A stretch of 64,000 bases of DNA from positions 1 through 64,000 of the forward strand of contig JBEBSD010000010.1 of the NCBI GenBank assembly GCA_040394475.1, read 5' to 3'. The notes under the pieces are model-generated. The model did not search any database. It saw only the letters and a program-made list of their open reading frames with translations, and was not told the DNA's origin. A program made the translations under genes and the position numbers. The stretch is from JBEBSD01 sp040394475. Its GTDB lineage: Bacteria; Bacteroidota; Bacteroidia; Cytophagales; Spirosomataceae. This document shows positions 17,616 through 27,334 of the stretch, piece after piece. Every line of letters begins with the position of its first letter. The first letter of the stretch is position 1.

Positions 17616-18896
17616 ATGGAAAAAACTGCCGAAAAAATTCGTTCCTTCACCCGTCTCAACAGTGAATCCTTCCTGGGAAAATGGCATTGGGGGCGATCGC
17701 TGTATGCCTATGGACAAAAGGAACGATTGAAACTCATTATCGGGATTAACCTGGTGCTGGTCAGCATTGTTTCCCTTATCTATACCGATAACCTGGTTAA
17801 CCGTTTCGAAGAACGAGAGAGACGGCAGGTCAATCTGTATGCCCAGGTACTCCGCAATGCACTGAATAACTTTAACAACCAGGACCTCACCACCGTTTTC
17901 AGCATTATTGAGGAAGCCCATACCTATTATGAAATTCCCGCGATCTATGTCGATGAAACCGGTGAACCCACAGTATACAGCAATATCAAAATGCCTCCCA
18001 ATGCCTCCATTGAGGAACAGCAGGAGGTCCTCCGGCAACGCATTCATGCGATGGGACAGGACCACGACCCTATCAAAGTGGAATTAGGGGAACAGAAAGT
18101 AGGTTACATCTATTACAGTAACTCATTCTTACTCACACAATTGCGCTACTATCCGTATATTCAACTGTCGGGTATTTTCATTTTGGGTTTCCTGGCCTAC
18201 CTGGCGTTTAGCGCGACCCGGAAAGCCGAGCAAAACAAGGTCTGGGTAGGTCTCGCCAAAGAAACGGCCCACCAGCTTGGCACCCCCATCTCCTCGCTGA
18301 TGGCCTGGACAGAGTACTTTCGTTCCGATCCCAATGTGGATCCCGGCATTGCCGATGAAATGGAAAAGGACATTGAGCGGCTTAATATGATCACGAACCG
18401 CTTTTCCAATATCGGTTCCGCCCCGGTTTTAAAGGAAGAACCTATTTCTGAAATTGTCGCCCATTTCATCACCTATCTTCAAAAACGGGTTTCTACCAAA
18501 GTCGAGTTCTTCATTGATGATCAGCTTCCTCCCGGGCAGACAGCGGTCATCAACCGGAACCTCTTTGAATGGGTTATCGAAAATATCTGTAAAAATGCGG
18601 TAGACGCCATGGCCGGCGTGGGCGAAATTCACATTACCATGAAACATGCTCCAAAGCCCCGCGAGATCACCATCGATATCCGGGACACCGGAAAAGGCAT
18701 CAGCCCTGCCAACCAGGGGAAAATTTTCAACCCGGGGTTCAGTACCAAAAAAAGAGGCTGGGGGCTGGGGCTTACCCTGGCGAAACGTATTATTGAAAAT
18801 TACCATAACGGCCGGCTATTTATTAAGCATTCAGAAGTCAACAAAGGGACTACCTTTCGCCTGCTGATTGCCGAAAACCCTGAAAAACGCGCCTGA
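17616..18896 (+). CDS. Membrane sensor histidine kinase
   Basis: 426-aa membrane histidine kinase. A first membrane helix lies near residues 43-60 (IIGINLVLVSIVSLIYT), a periplasmic sensor region of about 120 residues follows, and a second helix lies near 185-205 (LSGIFILGFLAYLAFSA). The H-box has the phospho-accepting H219 in AKETAHQLGTPISSLMAW. The ATPase domain shows the N-box (ICKNAVDAM), G1 (DTGKGISPANQGKIF) and G2 (GWGLGLTLAKRII). No response regulator is beside it, so its partner is elsewhere. It lies upstream of cmk, separated by a promoter-like site. Confidence 0.9.
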   Translation: MEKTAEKIRSFTRLNSESFLGKWHWGRSLYAYGQKERLKLIIGINLVLVSIVSLIYTDNLVNRFEERERRQVNLYAQVLRNALNNFNNQDLTTVFSIIEEAHTYYEIPAIYVDETGEPTVYSNIKMPPNASIEEQQEVLRQRIHAMGQDHDPIKVELGEQKVGYIYYSNSFLLTQLRYYPYIQLSGIFILGFLAYLAFSATRKAEQNKVWVGLAKETAHQLGTPISSLMAWTEYFRSDPNVDPGIADEMEKDIERLNMITNRFSNIGSAPVLKEEPISEIVAHFITYLQKRVSTKVEFFIDDQLPPGQTAVINRNLFEWVIENICKNAVDAMAGVGEIHITMKHAPKPREITIDIRDTGKGISPANQGKIFNPGFSTKKRGWGLGLTLAKRIIENYHNGRLFIKHSEVNKGTTFRLLIAENPEKRA

Positions 18897-18963
18897 CCCG
18901 TTGCCGATCCGGTCTGAAGAATGGTTTTTTAACCGAAAACAGCCAATATCCGCACTACAATAG

Positions 18964-18971
18964 TACTTTTG
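18964..18971 (+). promoter_or_regulatory. Candidate cmk promoter -7 element
   Basis: TACTTTTG matches TAnnTTTG, 30 bp before the chosen cmk ATG (19001). Its position argues against the alternative upstream starts near 18980, which would leave almost no leader. Confidence 0.45.
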
Positions 18972-19000
18972 TAGCCACATTGATGATCCTGCCAAACGGT

Positions 19001-19717
19001 ATGTATAAGATAATAATTGCGATTGATGGGTATTCCAGCTGCGGGAAAAGCACCACAGCCCGACAGGTTGCGCAGCGGCTGGGTTACGCCTATGTCGATA
19101 CGGGAGCGATGTACAGGGCTGTTACGCTTTTTTTTCATCAGCACCTGGTCTCACTGACCAATTCCAAGGAAGTGGCCGCAGCCCTGGACCGTTTACAGAT
19201 AAGCTTTCGCCGGCACCCGGATTCAGGCAGCAATGACACTTACCTCAACGGCCTGAACGTGGAACCGGAAATCCGGAAAATGTACATTTCGGAAAATGTA
19301 AGTGAAGTAAGCGCGCTTCCGGAAGTCAGGCGGTCGATGGTGGCCCAGCAACAACGGATGGGTAAAATGAAAGGGCTGGTCCTGGACGGACGGGATGTCG
19401 GTACAGTAGTATTTCCGGAGGCTGAACTGAAGGTCTTCATGACCGCCGATCCATTGATCCGGGCCCAGCGACGGCAACAGGAATTACTCCTGAGGGGCGA
19501 AATGGTGACATTGGATGACATTCTCCGGAATCTTCAAAAAAGAGATCTTATCGATACGACCCGTGCCGAAAGTCCGCTCAGGCAGGCCGCAGATGCTTAC
19601 TTGCTGGACAACTCTTTTCTTACCGTAGAAGAACAAGTCGACCTGGTTGTAAACTGGGCAGATAAGAAGATTATGCAGCTGCTTCAGCAACAGAACCCCG
19701 CAAATCAACGTACCTGA
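19001..19717 (+). CDS. cmk: Cytidylate kinase Cmk
   Basis: 238-aa cytosolic (d)CMP kinase. The P-loop is AIDGYSSCGKSTTARQVA at residues about 7-24; DTGAMYRAVTLFF is the NMP-binding site; LVLDGRDVGTVVFPEAELKVFMTAD is the family core; QQELLLRGE and LQKRDLIDTTRAESPL form the lid and base-recognition part. Length fits Cmk (about 225-235). ATG 19001 (MYKIIIAIDG) is chosen because homologues start there. The FAD oxidase gene begins 3 bp after its stop, so the two are co-transcribed. Confidence 0.95.
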   Translation: MYKIIIAIDGYSSCGKSTTARQVAQRLGYAYVDTGAMYRAVTLFFHQHLVSLTNSKEVAAALDRLQISFRRHPDSGSNDTYLNGLNVEPEIRKMYISENVSEVSALPEVRRSMVAQQQRMGKMKGLVLDGRDVGTVVFPEAELKVFMTADPLIRAQRRQQELLLRGEMVTLDDILRNLQKRDLIDTTRAESPLRQAADAYLLDNSFLTVEEQVDLVVNWADKKIMQLLQQQNPANQRT

Positions 19718-19720
19718 AGT

Positions 19721-20797
19721 ATGCAGAACGACTATGATTTCTTACTGGTAGGCCAGGGAATAGCAGGAACAGCCCTCGCCTGGCAGCTCCATACCAGGGG
19801 GTATCGCTTTCTGATTGTAAACGACGACGACATCCCGGCCTCCTCCCGGGTGGCGGCCGGGATTTTCAACCCGCTTACAGGCCGCAAACTCGTCAAAACC
19901 TGGCTTGCAGATACCATTTTCCCGTATGCCGCCGCCTTTTACCAGGAACTTGCTTCCCTGCTGGGGCATCCCTTTGTACACCAGGCAGACCTTTTCCGTC
20001 CCTACCGCACCCCCGACGAAAAAAAGGCTTATCAGCAGCGGGCGCTGACACCCGAGCTTCAAACGTATATAGCTAGTTCCCGGGAAACGTATCACAATCC
20101 ATTTATCCATGTGCCCCTGGGAGGATTAACCATTACCCGGTCGGGCTGGGTGGATGTCCCCTTGTTCCTGGACCTGAGCCGGATGTTCTTCCGGGAAAAC
20201 GGCGCCTTCCGTACGGCCCGGTTTCAGGCTTCGGATCTGGTCATTCGTGAGGAAGGCATCGAATGGGACGGGAAACGGTTCGCAAAAGTGGTTTTATGCC
20301 AGGGAATGGAGGCGTTGAATAACCCCTACTTCAGCTGGTTACCGTTTAACCCGGTGAAAGGCCAGCTGCTTGAGGGAGAGATTACCGGGTATGACCTTCC
20401 TGAAATTATCAACCAAGGCTTGTTCATACTGCCTTATGCAAAAGGGAAGGTCCGGATAGGGGCTACTTATTCCTGGCACGATCTCGACTGGAAGGCCACT
20501 GACGAGGGGAGACAATTCCTTCTCAGTAAGGTTCAACCGCTTTTGAATGCCCCCTTCAGCGTAACGGGGCAAAAAGCGGGAATTCGTCCGGCAACCAACG
20601 ATCGCCGCCCGTTCATAGGGGTACATCCGGGCTATCAGCATCTGTGTATCTTTAACGGGCTGGGCACCAAAGGCGTTACGCTGGCCCCTTATTTAGCCTG
20701 CCAGTTTGTAAATTTCCTTGAAAAAAAAGAAGATTTGCACCCGGAAGTGAATATTAGCAGGCATTTTTCGTTATATTTCCACCTGCAGCATGCGTGA
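19721..20797 (+). CDS. FAD-dependent D-amino-acid oxidase-like protein
   Basis: 358-aa DAO-family flavoprotein. The dinucleotide-binding motif is LVGQGIAGTALAWQL (about residues 9-23), followed by SSRVAAGIFNPLTGRK, a variant of the FAD-contacting region. The C-terminal AGIRPATNDRRPFIGVHPGY and LCIFNGLGTKGVTLAPYLA are typical of this family and are related to the oxidase part of MnmC and to glycine oxidase. Substrate unknown. It is wedged between cmk (3 bp) and the TolB-like gene (8-bp overlap with the first possible start of that gene). Confidence 0.85.
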   Translation: MQNDYDFLLVGQGIAGTALAWQLHTRGYRFLIVNDDDIPASSRVAAGIFNPLTGRKLVKTWLADTIFPYAAAFYQELASLLGHPFVHQADLFRPYRTPDEKKAYQQRALTPELQTYIASSRETYHNPFIHVPLGGLTITRSGWVDVPLFLDLSRMFFRENGAFRTARFQASDLVIREEGIEWDGKRFAKVVLCQGMEALNNPYFSWLPFNPVKGQLLEGEITGYDLPEIINQGLFILPYAKGKVRIGATYSWHDLDWKATDEGRQFLLSKVQPLLNAPFSVTGQKAGIRPATNDRRPFIGVHPGYQHLCIFNGLGTKGVTLAPYLACQFVNFLEKKEDLHPEVNISRHFSLYFHLQHA

Positions 20798-20804
20798 CTT
20801 TTAT

Positions 20805-23800
20805 ATGAAACATTTTTTCAAAAATAAAGGGGTTATTCTCCTGAGTCTTTTTGGTTTTAGTATCGCCGCTACTGAGCTGTCCGCACAGCACTTCCCCTCC
20901 GACGAGAAATTCGGCAAGAATCGCGTTCAGTATCGTTCCTTTAACTGGCGAATCTACCAGACCTCCAATTTTGAAGTCTATTTCTATCAGAACGGAAACA
21001 ACCTGGCACGCCTGACCGCCCAATTTGCCGAAACCGAGTTTGACCGCATTACGGAGACCCTCGGCTATACCCCCTATAACCGGATTAAAATATTCCTGTT
21101 CAATTCTCCGGAGGAGCAGGAACAAAGCAATATTGGAATTGCTTCGCTGGAGGAGCTCAACGAACTGGAAGTCGACCTGGCGCAATCCCGAATCGAGATC
21201 GCTTTTACGGGCGACCAGATCAGTTTCCGGAAGCAGCTTGTGCACGATATTTCCATGCTGTTTGTCTACGACATGCTTTACGGGGGAAACCTGAAAGATG
21301 CGCTGCAGAGTTCTATCCTGCTGACCCTGCCGAGTTGGTTCATGTCCGGCATTGCCAGCTATGTGGCCGATGGCTGGTCGCCCCAGCTCAACGATTATAT
21401 GCGTGACGTCATTCTGAACCGGAATGTAAAACGCCCGTCATTGCTGGAAGGAGAGGATGCGACCCTGATCGGACAATCCATCTGGAATTATATTGCGGAG
21501 AAATACGGAAAGGATAATATTTCCAATATACTAAACCTGACCCGCATTATACGGACGGAACAAACGAGCATCACGAGTACACTGGGGATTCCCTCGTTTG
21601 GACGGTTTCTTCGAGAATGGCGGGATTACTATGCCGCCATTACCAATGAAGCCGCCGCCAGCTACCAGGAAGTAACCCCGGCATGGGCCTACAAAATAGG
21701 GAACCTGGAACGCCTGAAAACCGGTGCATTCGTCAGCATCGCTCCCGACAATAAAATGCTGGCAATCAGCGAACCCCACAAAAGAAATTACCGGATACTG
21801 ACCTACAACCTGGAAACAGGAAAAAAAATGGTGATCCGTCAGGGCAGTATTCTCGAAAACCATGCTCCTAAAAACGGCACGATACCGCTTATCGCCTGGA
21901 CGCGCAACAACGCGCTCGCTGTGTTGGCACCGGCGTATGGCAGGCATAACCTCTATGTCTACGAAAGTCTTGACACTAAAAAACCGCGTATCCGGACCCG
22001 GACGGTGATCCGGGGACTGGACCATATCGTCAATATGGACATCTCAAAGGACGGGACGATGCTGGCTGTCAGCGCCGATAAAAGCGGGCAGAATGACCTT
22101 TACCTCATCAGTGTCGGGAGGGGCTCCACCATTCCGTTAACCAACGATCTTTACGATGATCTTTCGCCCCGTTTTATAGGCACCTCCAACCGCCGGGTAG
22201 CATTTGCGTCCAACCGCCCGAGCGACAGCCTGCAGGTAAAAGGAGATTTCAAAACGATCCGCAATGTATTGGGGATTTTTGAACACGACGGTACTCCCCG
22301 CGCAGCTACTGCCAATAAATTACTGGATTCATTAGGCACGTATAACCTCCCGGTTTACAGTACCGACAACGAGCTTTATTTCCTTTCGGATACCAAGGGC
22401 ATTCAGAATATTTTCAAGTATGACTACCGGAGCAAGCGGCTTTCCCAAAGCACCAACTCCAGCAGCGGTCTACGAAACGCCGCCATCTCACCTGTCGGCA
22501 ACGGCGGGCTCGCGTACCTGCGACTGGACAAAGGAGATCTGAAAATCGCTTATGCCAACCGTTTTCAGACAGGGGCAATTCCGGAAACTCCCTCTTATCG
22601 CAAAGGAGCCCCCGGGAAACCCACACTCAATGCCGCTCAGGCTGCCGCCGGTGATACCGCGGCTCCGCCGGCCGCTGAAGCCGATAAAGAACAGGCTGTC
22701 GCCTTTGACTTGAGGCCGGGTGAGGTGGATACCGACAATTATCAGTTTGACGAAGATGTGATCCAATCGATCGGCACACGCTTTCGTTCCAGGAATTCGG
22801 GTGATATCCCTTCTGTAAGTCCCCGGCTCCGTAAGCGGGAAAACATTACCATCACCGGGCCTTTCAATTACAAAGGATTGTTTATCACCAACGACGCCTC
22901 GTCCAACTGGCGGGTTGACCCCATCAAGGGTTTTGGCTATCAGCAGCTCGTTTCCATGAACGACCTGCTTGAAAACCACGTCTTAAAAGCAGGGGGCTTC
23001 CTGAGCATGAGCGGGGAGAGCTTTTTCAGGACCTATGATGCCTTTATGGAATACAACCTTAACAAATACCGGGTCGATTACAGTGTGCGTTATGACCGCA
23101 GCTCCCTGTTCATCCGGTCGTCCTATCCGCAGAAATACCGCTTCAACCGGGTATCCCTCACGGCGGCCTATCCGTTTACCCGAACCAGCCGGATCAGTGT
23201 TTCTCCGACCTATACCTCCACGTATCTGATCGAAACCACTACCGCGCGACCTATCGTCTCGTCGCAGTACCTCGGGTTTAAAACAGAACTCGTTTTCGAC
23301 AATTCCACTATTAACGGGATGAACATGACGGAAGGGACCAAATTCAAGATCCGCTATGAGAACCATCTGGGGATCAGTCGCCTCTCAGACAGTTTTTACC
23401 GGGTCGGATTGGATTTCCGCCGGTATCAGAAACTGCATCGGGACCTGATTCTCGCAGTACGCCTGGCGGCCGGTCATTCGGGGGGAAGGTCTCCCAAATA
23501 CAACAGTATGGGCGGAATGGAAAACTGGGTAGGGCGTAAATATGACAATAACGACAACAGTTACAATCCCTTTGACTTTAGCGAAAACGCCGACAACCGG
23601 GACATTTTCTTTACGGAATTTGCGACCAACCTGAGAGGGTTCAATATGAACCGCCTGTCGGGAGTAACCTACATGATGGCGAATGTAGAACTCCGTGTTC
23701 CCCTTGTCAAATACCTTTACCGCGGTCCTATTACTTCCAATTTCCTGCGTAACCTGCAGTTTGCAGGCTTCACAGACATTGGCACAGCCTGGACGGGCAA

Positions 23801-24029
23801 GGGACCTTTCAGCCAGGAAAACAGCCTGAACACCGAAGTCGTAGGCGGCAATGGCCTCCCGTTCCGTGCCACGGTAGTCAACTTTCGGAATCCTTATATC
23901 TGGGGATACGGCATTGGGGTGAGAACTATGATTTTCGGGATTTACGGCAAATTTGACTATGCATGGGGTGTGGATAATTCCATCCTGCAGAAACCAATCC
24001 CGTACCTGACACTCGGCTACGACTTCTAG
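20805..24029 (+). CDS. TolB-like propeller protein with C-terminal barrel
   Basis: About 1074-aa exported protein typical of Bacteroidota. Signal peptide residues 1-27 end at ELSAQ. Residues about 35-290 resemble a peptidase MA-like gluzincin domain (FNWRIYQTSNFEVYFYQNG, then LPSWFMSGIASYVADG), but the usual HExxH is replaced by VHDISML. A PD40/TolB propeller follows (about 300-590; MDISKDGTMLAVSADKSG, DDLSPRFIGTSNRRVAFAS), then an Ala/Pro-rich linker and, from about 680, an outer-membrane barrel-like region ending GYDF with a C-terminal Phe. An ATG five codons upstream (20790) overlaps the oxidase gene by 8 bp. Probably an outer-membrane protein with an inactive protease fold; role unknown. 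Confidence 0.8.
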   Translation: MKHFFKNKGVILLSLFGFSIAATELSAQHFPSDEKFGKNRVQYRSFNWRIYQTSNFEVYFYQNGNNLARLTAQFAETEFDRITETLGYTPYNRIKIFLFNSPEEQEQSNIGIASLEELNELEVDLAQSRIEIAFTGDQISFRKQLVHDISMLFVYDMLYGGNLKDALQSSILLTLPSWFMSGIASYVADGWSPQLNDYMRDVILNRNVKRPSLLEGEDATLIGQSIWNYIAEKYGKDNISNILNLTRIIRTEQTSITSTLGIPSFGRFLREWRDYYAAITNEAAASYQEVTPAWAYKIGNLERLKTGAFVSIAPDNKMLAISEPHKRNYRILTYNLETGKKMVIRQGSILENHAPKNGTIPLIAWTRNNALAVLAPAYGRHNLYVYESLDTKKPRIRTRTVIRGLDHIVNMDISKDGTMLAVSADKSGQNDLYLISVGRGSTIPLTNDLYDDLSPRFIGTSNRRVAFASNRPSDSLQVKGDFKTIRNVLGIFEHDGTPRAATANKLLDSLGTYNLPVYSTDNELYFLSDTKGIQNIFKYDYRSKRLSQSTNSSSGLRNAAISPVGNGGLAYLRLDKGDLKIAYANRFQTGAIPETPSYRKGAPGKPTLNAAQAAAGDTAAPPAAEADKEQAVAFDLRPGEVDTDNYQFDEDVIQSIGTRFRSRNSGDIPSVSPRLRKRENITITGPFNYKGLFITNDASSNWRVDPIKGFGYQQLVSMNDLLENHVLKAGGFLSMSGESFFRTYDAFMEYNLNKYRVDYSVRYDRSSLFIRSSYPQKYRFNRVSLTAAYPFTRTSRISVSPTYTSTYLIETTTARPIVSSQYLGFKTELVFDNSTINGMNMTEGTKFKIRYENHLGISRLSDSFYRVGLDFRRYQKLHRDLILAVRLAAGHSGGRSPKYNSMGGMENWVGRKYDNNDNSYNPFDFSENADNRDIFFTEFATNLRGFNMNRLSGVTYMMANVELRVPLVKYLYRGPITSNFLRNLQFAGFTDIGTAWTGKGPFSQENSLNTEVVGGNGLPFRATVVNFRNPYIWGYGIGVRTMIFGIYGKFDYAWGVDNSILQKPIPYLTLGYDF

Positions 24030-24042
24030 CTCCGGCGCCTTG

Positions 24043-24705
24043 TTACGCAATCAGTTTTCCATCCCGCATGACAAGACGCCGGTCCGACATAGCGGCCAGT
24101 TCTTCATTGTGCGTCACGATGACAAACGTGTGCCCCAGCTGTTCGCGCAGCACAAAAAACAACCGGTGCAACTCCTCGGCATTCCGGGAATCAAGGTTCC
24201 CGCTCGGCTCATCCGCAAAAATAACGGAAGGCTCGTTCATGAGCGCCCTGGCTACCGCCACACGCTGCTGTTCACCACCCGAAAGCTGGGAAGGCAAATG
24301 CCCTGCTCTGTCAGAGAGCCCGAGGGTTTCCAGTAGGTGTGCGGCCTTTTTCTTTACGTCTGCCTCTTTACCGGCTTTTCCGATATAGGCCGGCATACAG
24401 ACATTCTCAAGCGCTGTAAACTCTCCTAAAAGATTGTGAAACTGAAAAATAAAGCCAATCTCCTTATTCCGGAATTCCGCCAGCACCCGCTCATTCAACG
24501 CAAATACGTCCTTATTTTTGATAATTACCTTCCCCGTATCCGGTTTGTCGAGTGTTCCCATCACTTGCAACAGCGTGCTCTTTCCGGCACCGGAAGCACC
24601 CACGATCGCAACCACTTCCCCTTCTCCAATCTCCAGGTCAATCCCCTTGAGCACCTGCAACGGCCCGTACGCCCGTGTCACATTTGTTACTTGTAATAAT
24701 CCCAT
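24043..24705 (-). CDS. LolD-type ABC transporter ATPase
   Basis: 220-aa ABC ATPase of the MacB/LolD group. Walker A GASGAGKSTLLQVMGTLD (about residues 36-53), Q-loop FIFQFHNLLGEFTALENV, signature LSGGEQQRVAVARALMNEPSVIFADEPSGNLD with Walker B, and a His-switch VTHNEELA. The short LGEFTALENV loop and the size are typical of LolD, which powers release of lipoproteins from the inner membrane by LolCE. No permease gene is adjacent, so LolD versus another MacB-like exporter cannot be decided. It converges on the TolB-like gene with a 13-bp gap. Confidence 0.85.
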   Translation of the reverse strand: MGLLQVTNVTRAYGPLQVLKGIDLEIGEGEVVAIVGASGAGKSTLLQVMGTLDKPDTGKVIIKNKDVFALNERVLAEFRNKEIGFIFQFHNLLGEFTALENVCMPAYIGKAGKEADVKKKAAHLLETLGLSDRAGHLPSQLSGGEQQRVAVARALMNEPSVIFADEPSGNLDSRNAEELHRLFFVLREQLGHTFVIVTHNEELAAMSDRRLVMRDGKLIA

Positions 24706-24867
24706 ATATTTTTAGCTAAATACCGGCACAAAAATTCTTTTTCCCACCCCTGTCTGACACCGGAAGCGCCGGGATGCCAAAACTGCCGAATTAATGCCTC
24801 ATTTCTATTCGCCGTTTTGATTATTTCGTTAATTTGCCGTGAAAATACCAATTTTACCATAATACTC

Positions 24868-26091
24868 ATGAACATTCACGAATATCAGGGCAAAAGCATT
24901 CTCAAAAAATACGGTGTGCGGATACAGGAGGGCATTGTTGCGGATACACCTGACAAAGCAGTTGAAGTAGCAAGAAACCTTAGCGAACAAACCGGAACCA
25001 AATGGTATGTGGTCAAATCCCAGATACATGCCGGAGGCAGGGGGAAAGGGAAAATTGTCGGTAGTGAACAACGGGGAGTCGCCCTGGCCAAATCGGTGGA
25101 AGATGTCCGTACCATCTCGAAAAACATTTTGGGAAAAATCCTGGTAACGCACCAGACCGGCGCGGAGGGGAAACAGGTCAACAAGGTGCTCATCGCCGAA
25201 GACGTGTATTATCCGGGCCCCAGCGAACCAAAAGAGTTTTACCTGTCGATCCTGCTGGACCGCGGCTCCAACCGCAATGTGATCATGGCCAGTACGGAAG
25301 GCGGAATGGATATTGAAGAAGTAGCTGCCAGCCATCCCGATAAGATTATCAAGGAGTGGATCGATCCGACGGTTGGCCTGCAGCCCTTCCAGGCCAGAAA
25401 AGTAGCATTTGCTTTAGGGTTGTCGGGAGAAGCATTTAAGGAAATGGTGAAATTCATAACGGCGCTCTACAAGGCCTATGCCGAAAGTGACGCTTCCATG
25501 TTCGAAATCAATCCGGTATTGAAAACATCGGACAATAAAATCCTGGCAGTCGATGCCAAAGTGAACCTGGACGACAATGCGTTGTTCCGTCACCCGGAAC
25601 TCGCTGAAATGCGGGATACCAACGAGGAAGACCCGCTGGAAGTAGAGGCCGGAGCGAACAACCTGAACTACGTTAAGCTCGATGGCAACGTGGGCTGTAT
25701 GGTAAATGGCGCGGGGTTGGCTATGGCTACCATGGACCTGATCAAACTTTCCGGTGGTGAACCGGCTAACTTCCTCGACGTTGGGGGTGGCGCTAATGCG
25801 ACTACGGTTGAAGCCGGATTCCGCATCATCCTGAAAGATCCCAATGTAAAGGCGATTCTGATTAATATATTCGGAGGGATTGTCCGTTGCGACCGTGTAG
25901 CTGCCGGGGTGGTAGAGGCCTATAAGGCGATTGGAGAAATCCCGGTACCGATCATCGTTCGCCTCCAGGGAACCAACGCAGAAGAAGGAGCCCGTATCAT
26001 TGATGAATCGGGTCTCAAGGTATATTCGGCCATTGCGTTCAAAGAAGCCGCTCAAAAAGTATCGGAAGTATTGAAATCTCTGGGGCTGTAA
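24868..26091 (+). CDS. sucC: Succinate-CoA ligase beta subunit SucC
   Basis: 407-aa beta subunit of succinyl-CoA synthetase (TCA cycle, substrate-level phosphorylation). It opens MNIHEYQGKSILKKYGV, the family start; the ATP-grasp region includes WYVVKSQIHAGGRGKGKIVGS; Mg/nucleotide residues lie in MFEINPVL and VDAKVNLDDNALFRHPE; the ligase domain has LDVGGGANATTVEAGFRII and INIFGGIVRCDRVAAGVVEA. The ATG at 24868 is chosen over an in-frame upstream start at 24817. sucD is not beside it. A strong terminator follows at 26105-26137. Confidence 0.96.
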   Translation: MNIHEYQGKSILKKYGVRIQEGIVADTPDKAVEVARNLSEQTGTKWYVVKSQIHAGGRGKGKIVGSEQRGVALAKSVEDVRTISKNILGKILVTHQTGAEGKQVNKVLIAEDVYYPGPSEPKEFYLSILLDRGSNRNVIMASTEGGMDIEEVAASHPDKIIKEWIDPTVGLQPFQARKVAFALGLSGEAFKEMVKFITALYKAYAESDASMFEINPVLKTSDNKILAVDAKVNLDDNALFRHPELAEMRDTNEEDPLEVEAGANNLNYVKLDGNVGCMVNGAGLAMATMDLIKLSGGEPANFLDVGGGANATTVEAGFRIILKDPNVKAILINIFGGIVRCDRVAAGVVEAYKAIGEIPVPIIVRLQGTNAEEGARIIDESGLKVYSAIAFKEAAQKVSEVLKSLGL

Positions 26092-26104
26092 GCTGCCCCG
26101 GCCC

Positions 26105-26137
26105 AAGGAAGTCCGTAGCAACGGGCTTCCTTTTTTT
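26105..26137 (+). terminator. Rho-independent terminator of sucC
   Basis: 12-bp stem (AAGGAAGTCCGT / ACGGGCTTCCTT, one G-T wobble), loop AGCA, followed by seven T residues, 14 bp after the sucC stop codon. Confidence 0.9.
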
Positions 26138-26200
26138 ATGTCGTGCCCATCCCGGCAGGCTCCTCTCCCATTGTTCAAATGTCGTGTAATCTCCCCCTGT

Positions 26201-27334
26201 TCACTCGAGCTTTCGCCCTTTCCATTCATAAGCCGGCTGCTGTCCTTTCAAACCGAAGAAAACCACGTACAGCGGATAGATCACCTGTACCAGCGGGATC
26301 GCCCAAAGCGTGTGCGCCTTTCCCAGAAAGCGGAGAACTACGCCCAGGAACAACCATTCAGGCAATAGTTTAAGCAGCAGTACGGAAAGCAAGAAGTATC
26401 CCTGCACCAGACCGGCTACCCACGCGATACCCGCTCCCACAAGAATCGCATTACTCAGGAAAATATAAACCGCCAGGAACCTGGACGCGCTGTTGCTGTA
26501 ATGCCTCCATTTACTGGCCCAGCGCTGTCGCTGCCGGTAAAAATCTCCCCACCGCCGATGGGGAGCCGTATATACGACCGCTTCAGCGGATTTGAGAAAC
26601 CGTATCCCTCCCGGATAGCGGGCAGCGATTTTATGCAACAGGAATTCATCGTCGCCCGAAGCCAGATGGTTTACTCCCTGAAAACCGTCCACCTCCTCGA
26701 ACACCTGCTTTTCGTAGGCAAAATTTGCGCCATTGCACATGGTCGGATACCCTGCTGAAATGGCACAGGCCCCACTTCCGATGAGACTGGAAAATTCTAT
26801 GGCCTGCAGGTAATCCGTCAGGTAAACTTCTCTTGTAAACGTCACAGGTCCGCTGATGCATTTCGCCCCCGTCGCTTTCCGGCACGACACGAATGCCTTC
26901 AGCCATCCCGGGGGAACGAGGCAATCGCCGTCAGTGGTAACGATCAATTTCCCCTTGCTGCAGGCAATCGCTGCCTCAATGGCTCGCTTCTTAGGCGCGG
27001 CATGCCCCGTTTCCGGCAACAGCACCAGGCGCAGGTCCAGTTCGGTCTTCTCCAGGAAAGCCTGTACGTTCATTACCGTTTCGTCGGTAGAGGCATCGTC
27101 TACCACGATTACCTCAAAGTGCTCTTTTCCCAGCGACTGCTTTTCGATCGCTTCCAGCAACGCAATAATTGAGGCCGCTTCGTTCCGGACCGGAATAACC
27201 ACCGAAACCTCACACCCCTCTGCTGCCTCCGCTTCTTCCCGAGCAGTCTCCAGACGTACCCAGGTACGCCATAACCCCAGCGTAAACAACGCATAACCGG
27301 CTATCCAAAGCCACATCAGTGTTTCAAGCAGCAT
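26201..27334 (-). CDS. Processive family 2 glycosyltransferase, membrane-bound
   Basis: 377-aa GT2 enzyme with an N-terminal membrane helix (residues 4-22). The GT-A domain has VSVVIPVRNEAASIIALLEA (43-62), VIVVDDAST (75-83), the DxD-type VTTDGDCLVPPGW, the acceptor Asp in ASGDDEFLLHKIA, and QRQRWASKW, the Q-x-x-R-W motif of processive synthases. About three C-terminal membrane helices follow from 290. Likely makes or extends a cell-surface polymer or glycolipid. Its start overlaps the end of the flippase-like gene by 11 bp, a functional pairing suggestive of lipid-linked sugar handling. Confidence 0.85.
   Translation of the reverse strand: MLLETLMWLWIAGYALFTLGLWRTWVRLETAREEAEAAEGCEVSVVIPVRNEAASIIALLEAIEKQSLGKEHFEVIVVDDASTDETVMNVQAFLEKTELDLRLVLLPETGHAAPKKRAIEAAIACSKGKLIVTTDGDCLVPPGWLKAFVSCRKATGAKCISGPVTFTREVYLTDYLQAIEFSSLIGSGACAISAGYPTMCNGANFAYEKQVFEEVDGFQGVNHLASGDDEFLLHKIAARYPGGIRFLKSAEAVVYTAPHRRWGDFYRQRQRWASKWRHYSNSASRFLAVYIFLSNAILVGAGIAWVAGLVQGYFLLSVLLLKLLPEWLFLGVVLRFLGKAHTLWAIPLVQVIYPLYVVFFGLKGQQPAYEWKGRKLE

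Noticed and set aside
17556..18065. 169-aa minus-strand ORF over the kinase N-terminus
   Set aside because: Antisense shadow of the histidine kinase gene; no motif.
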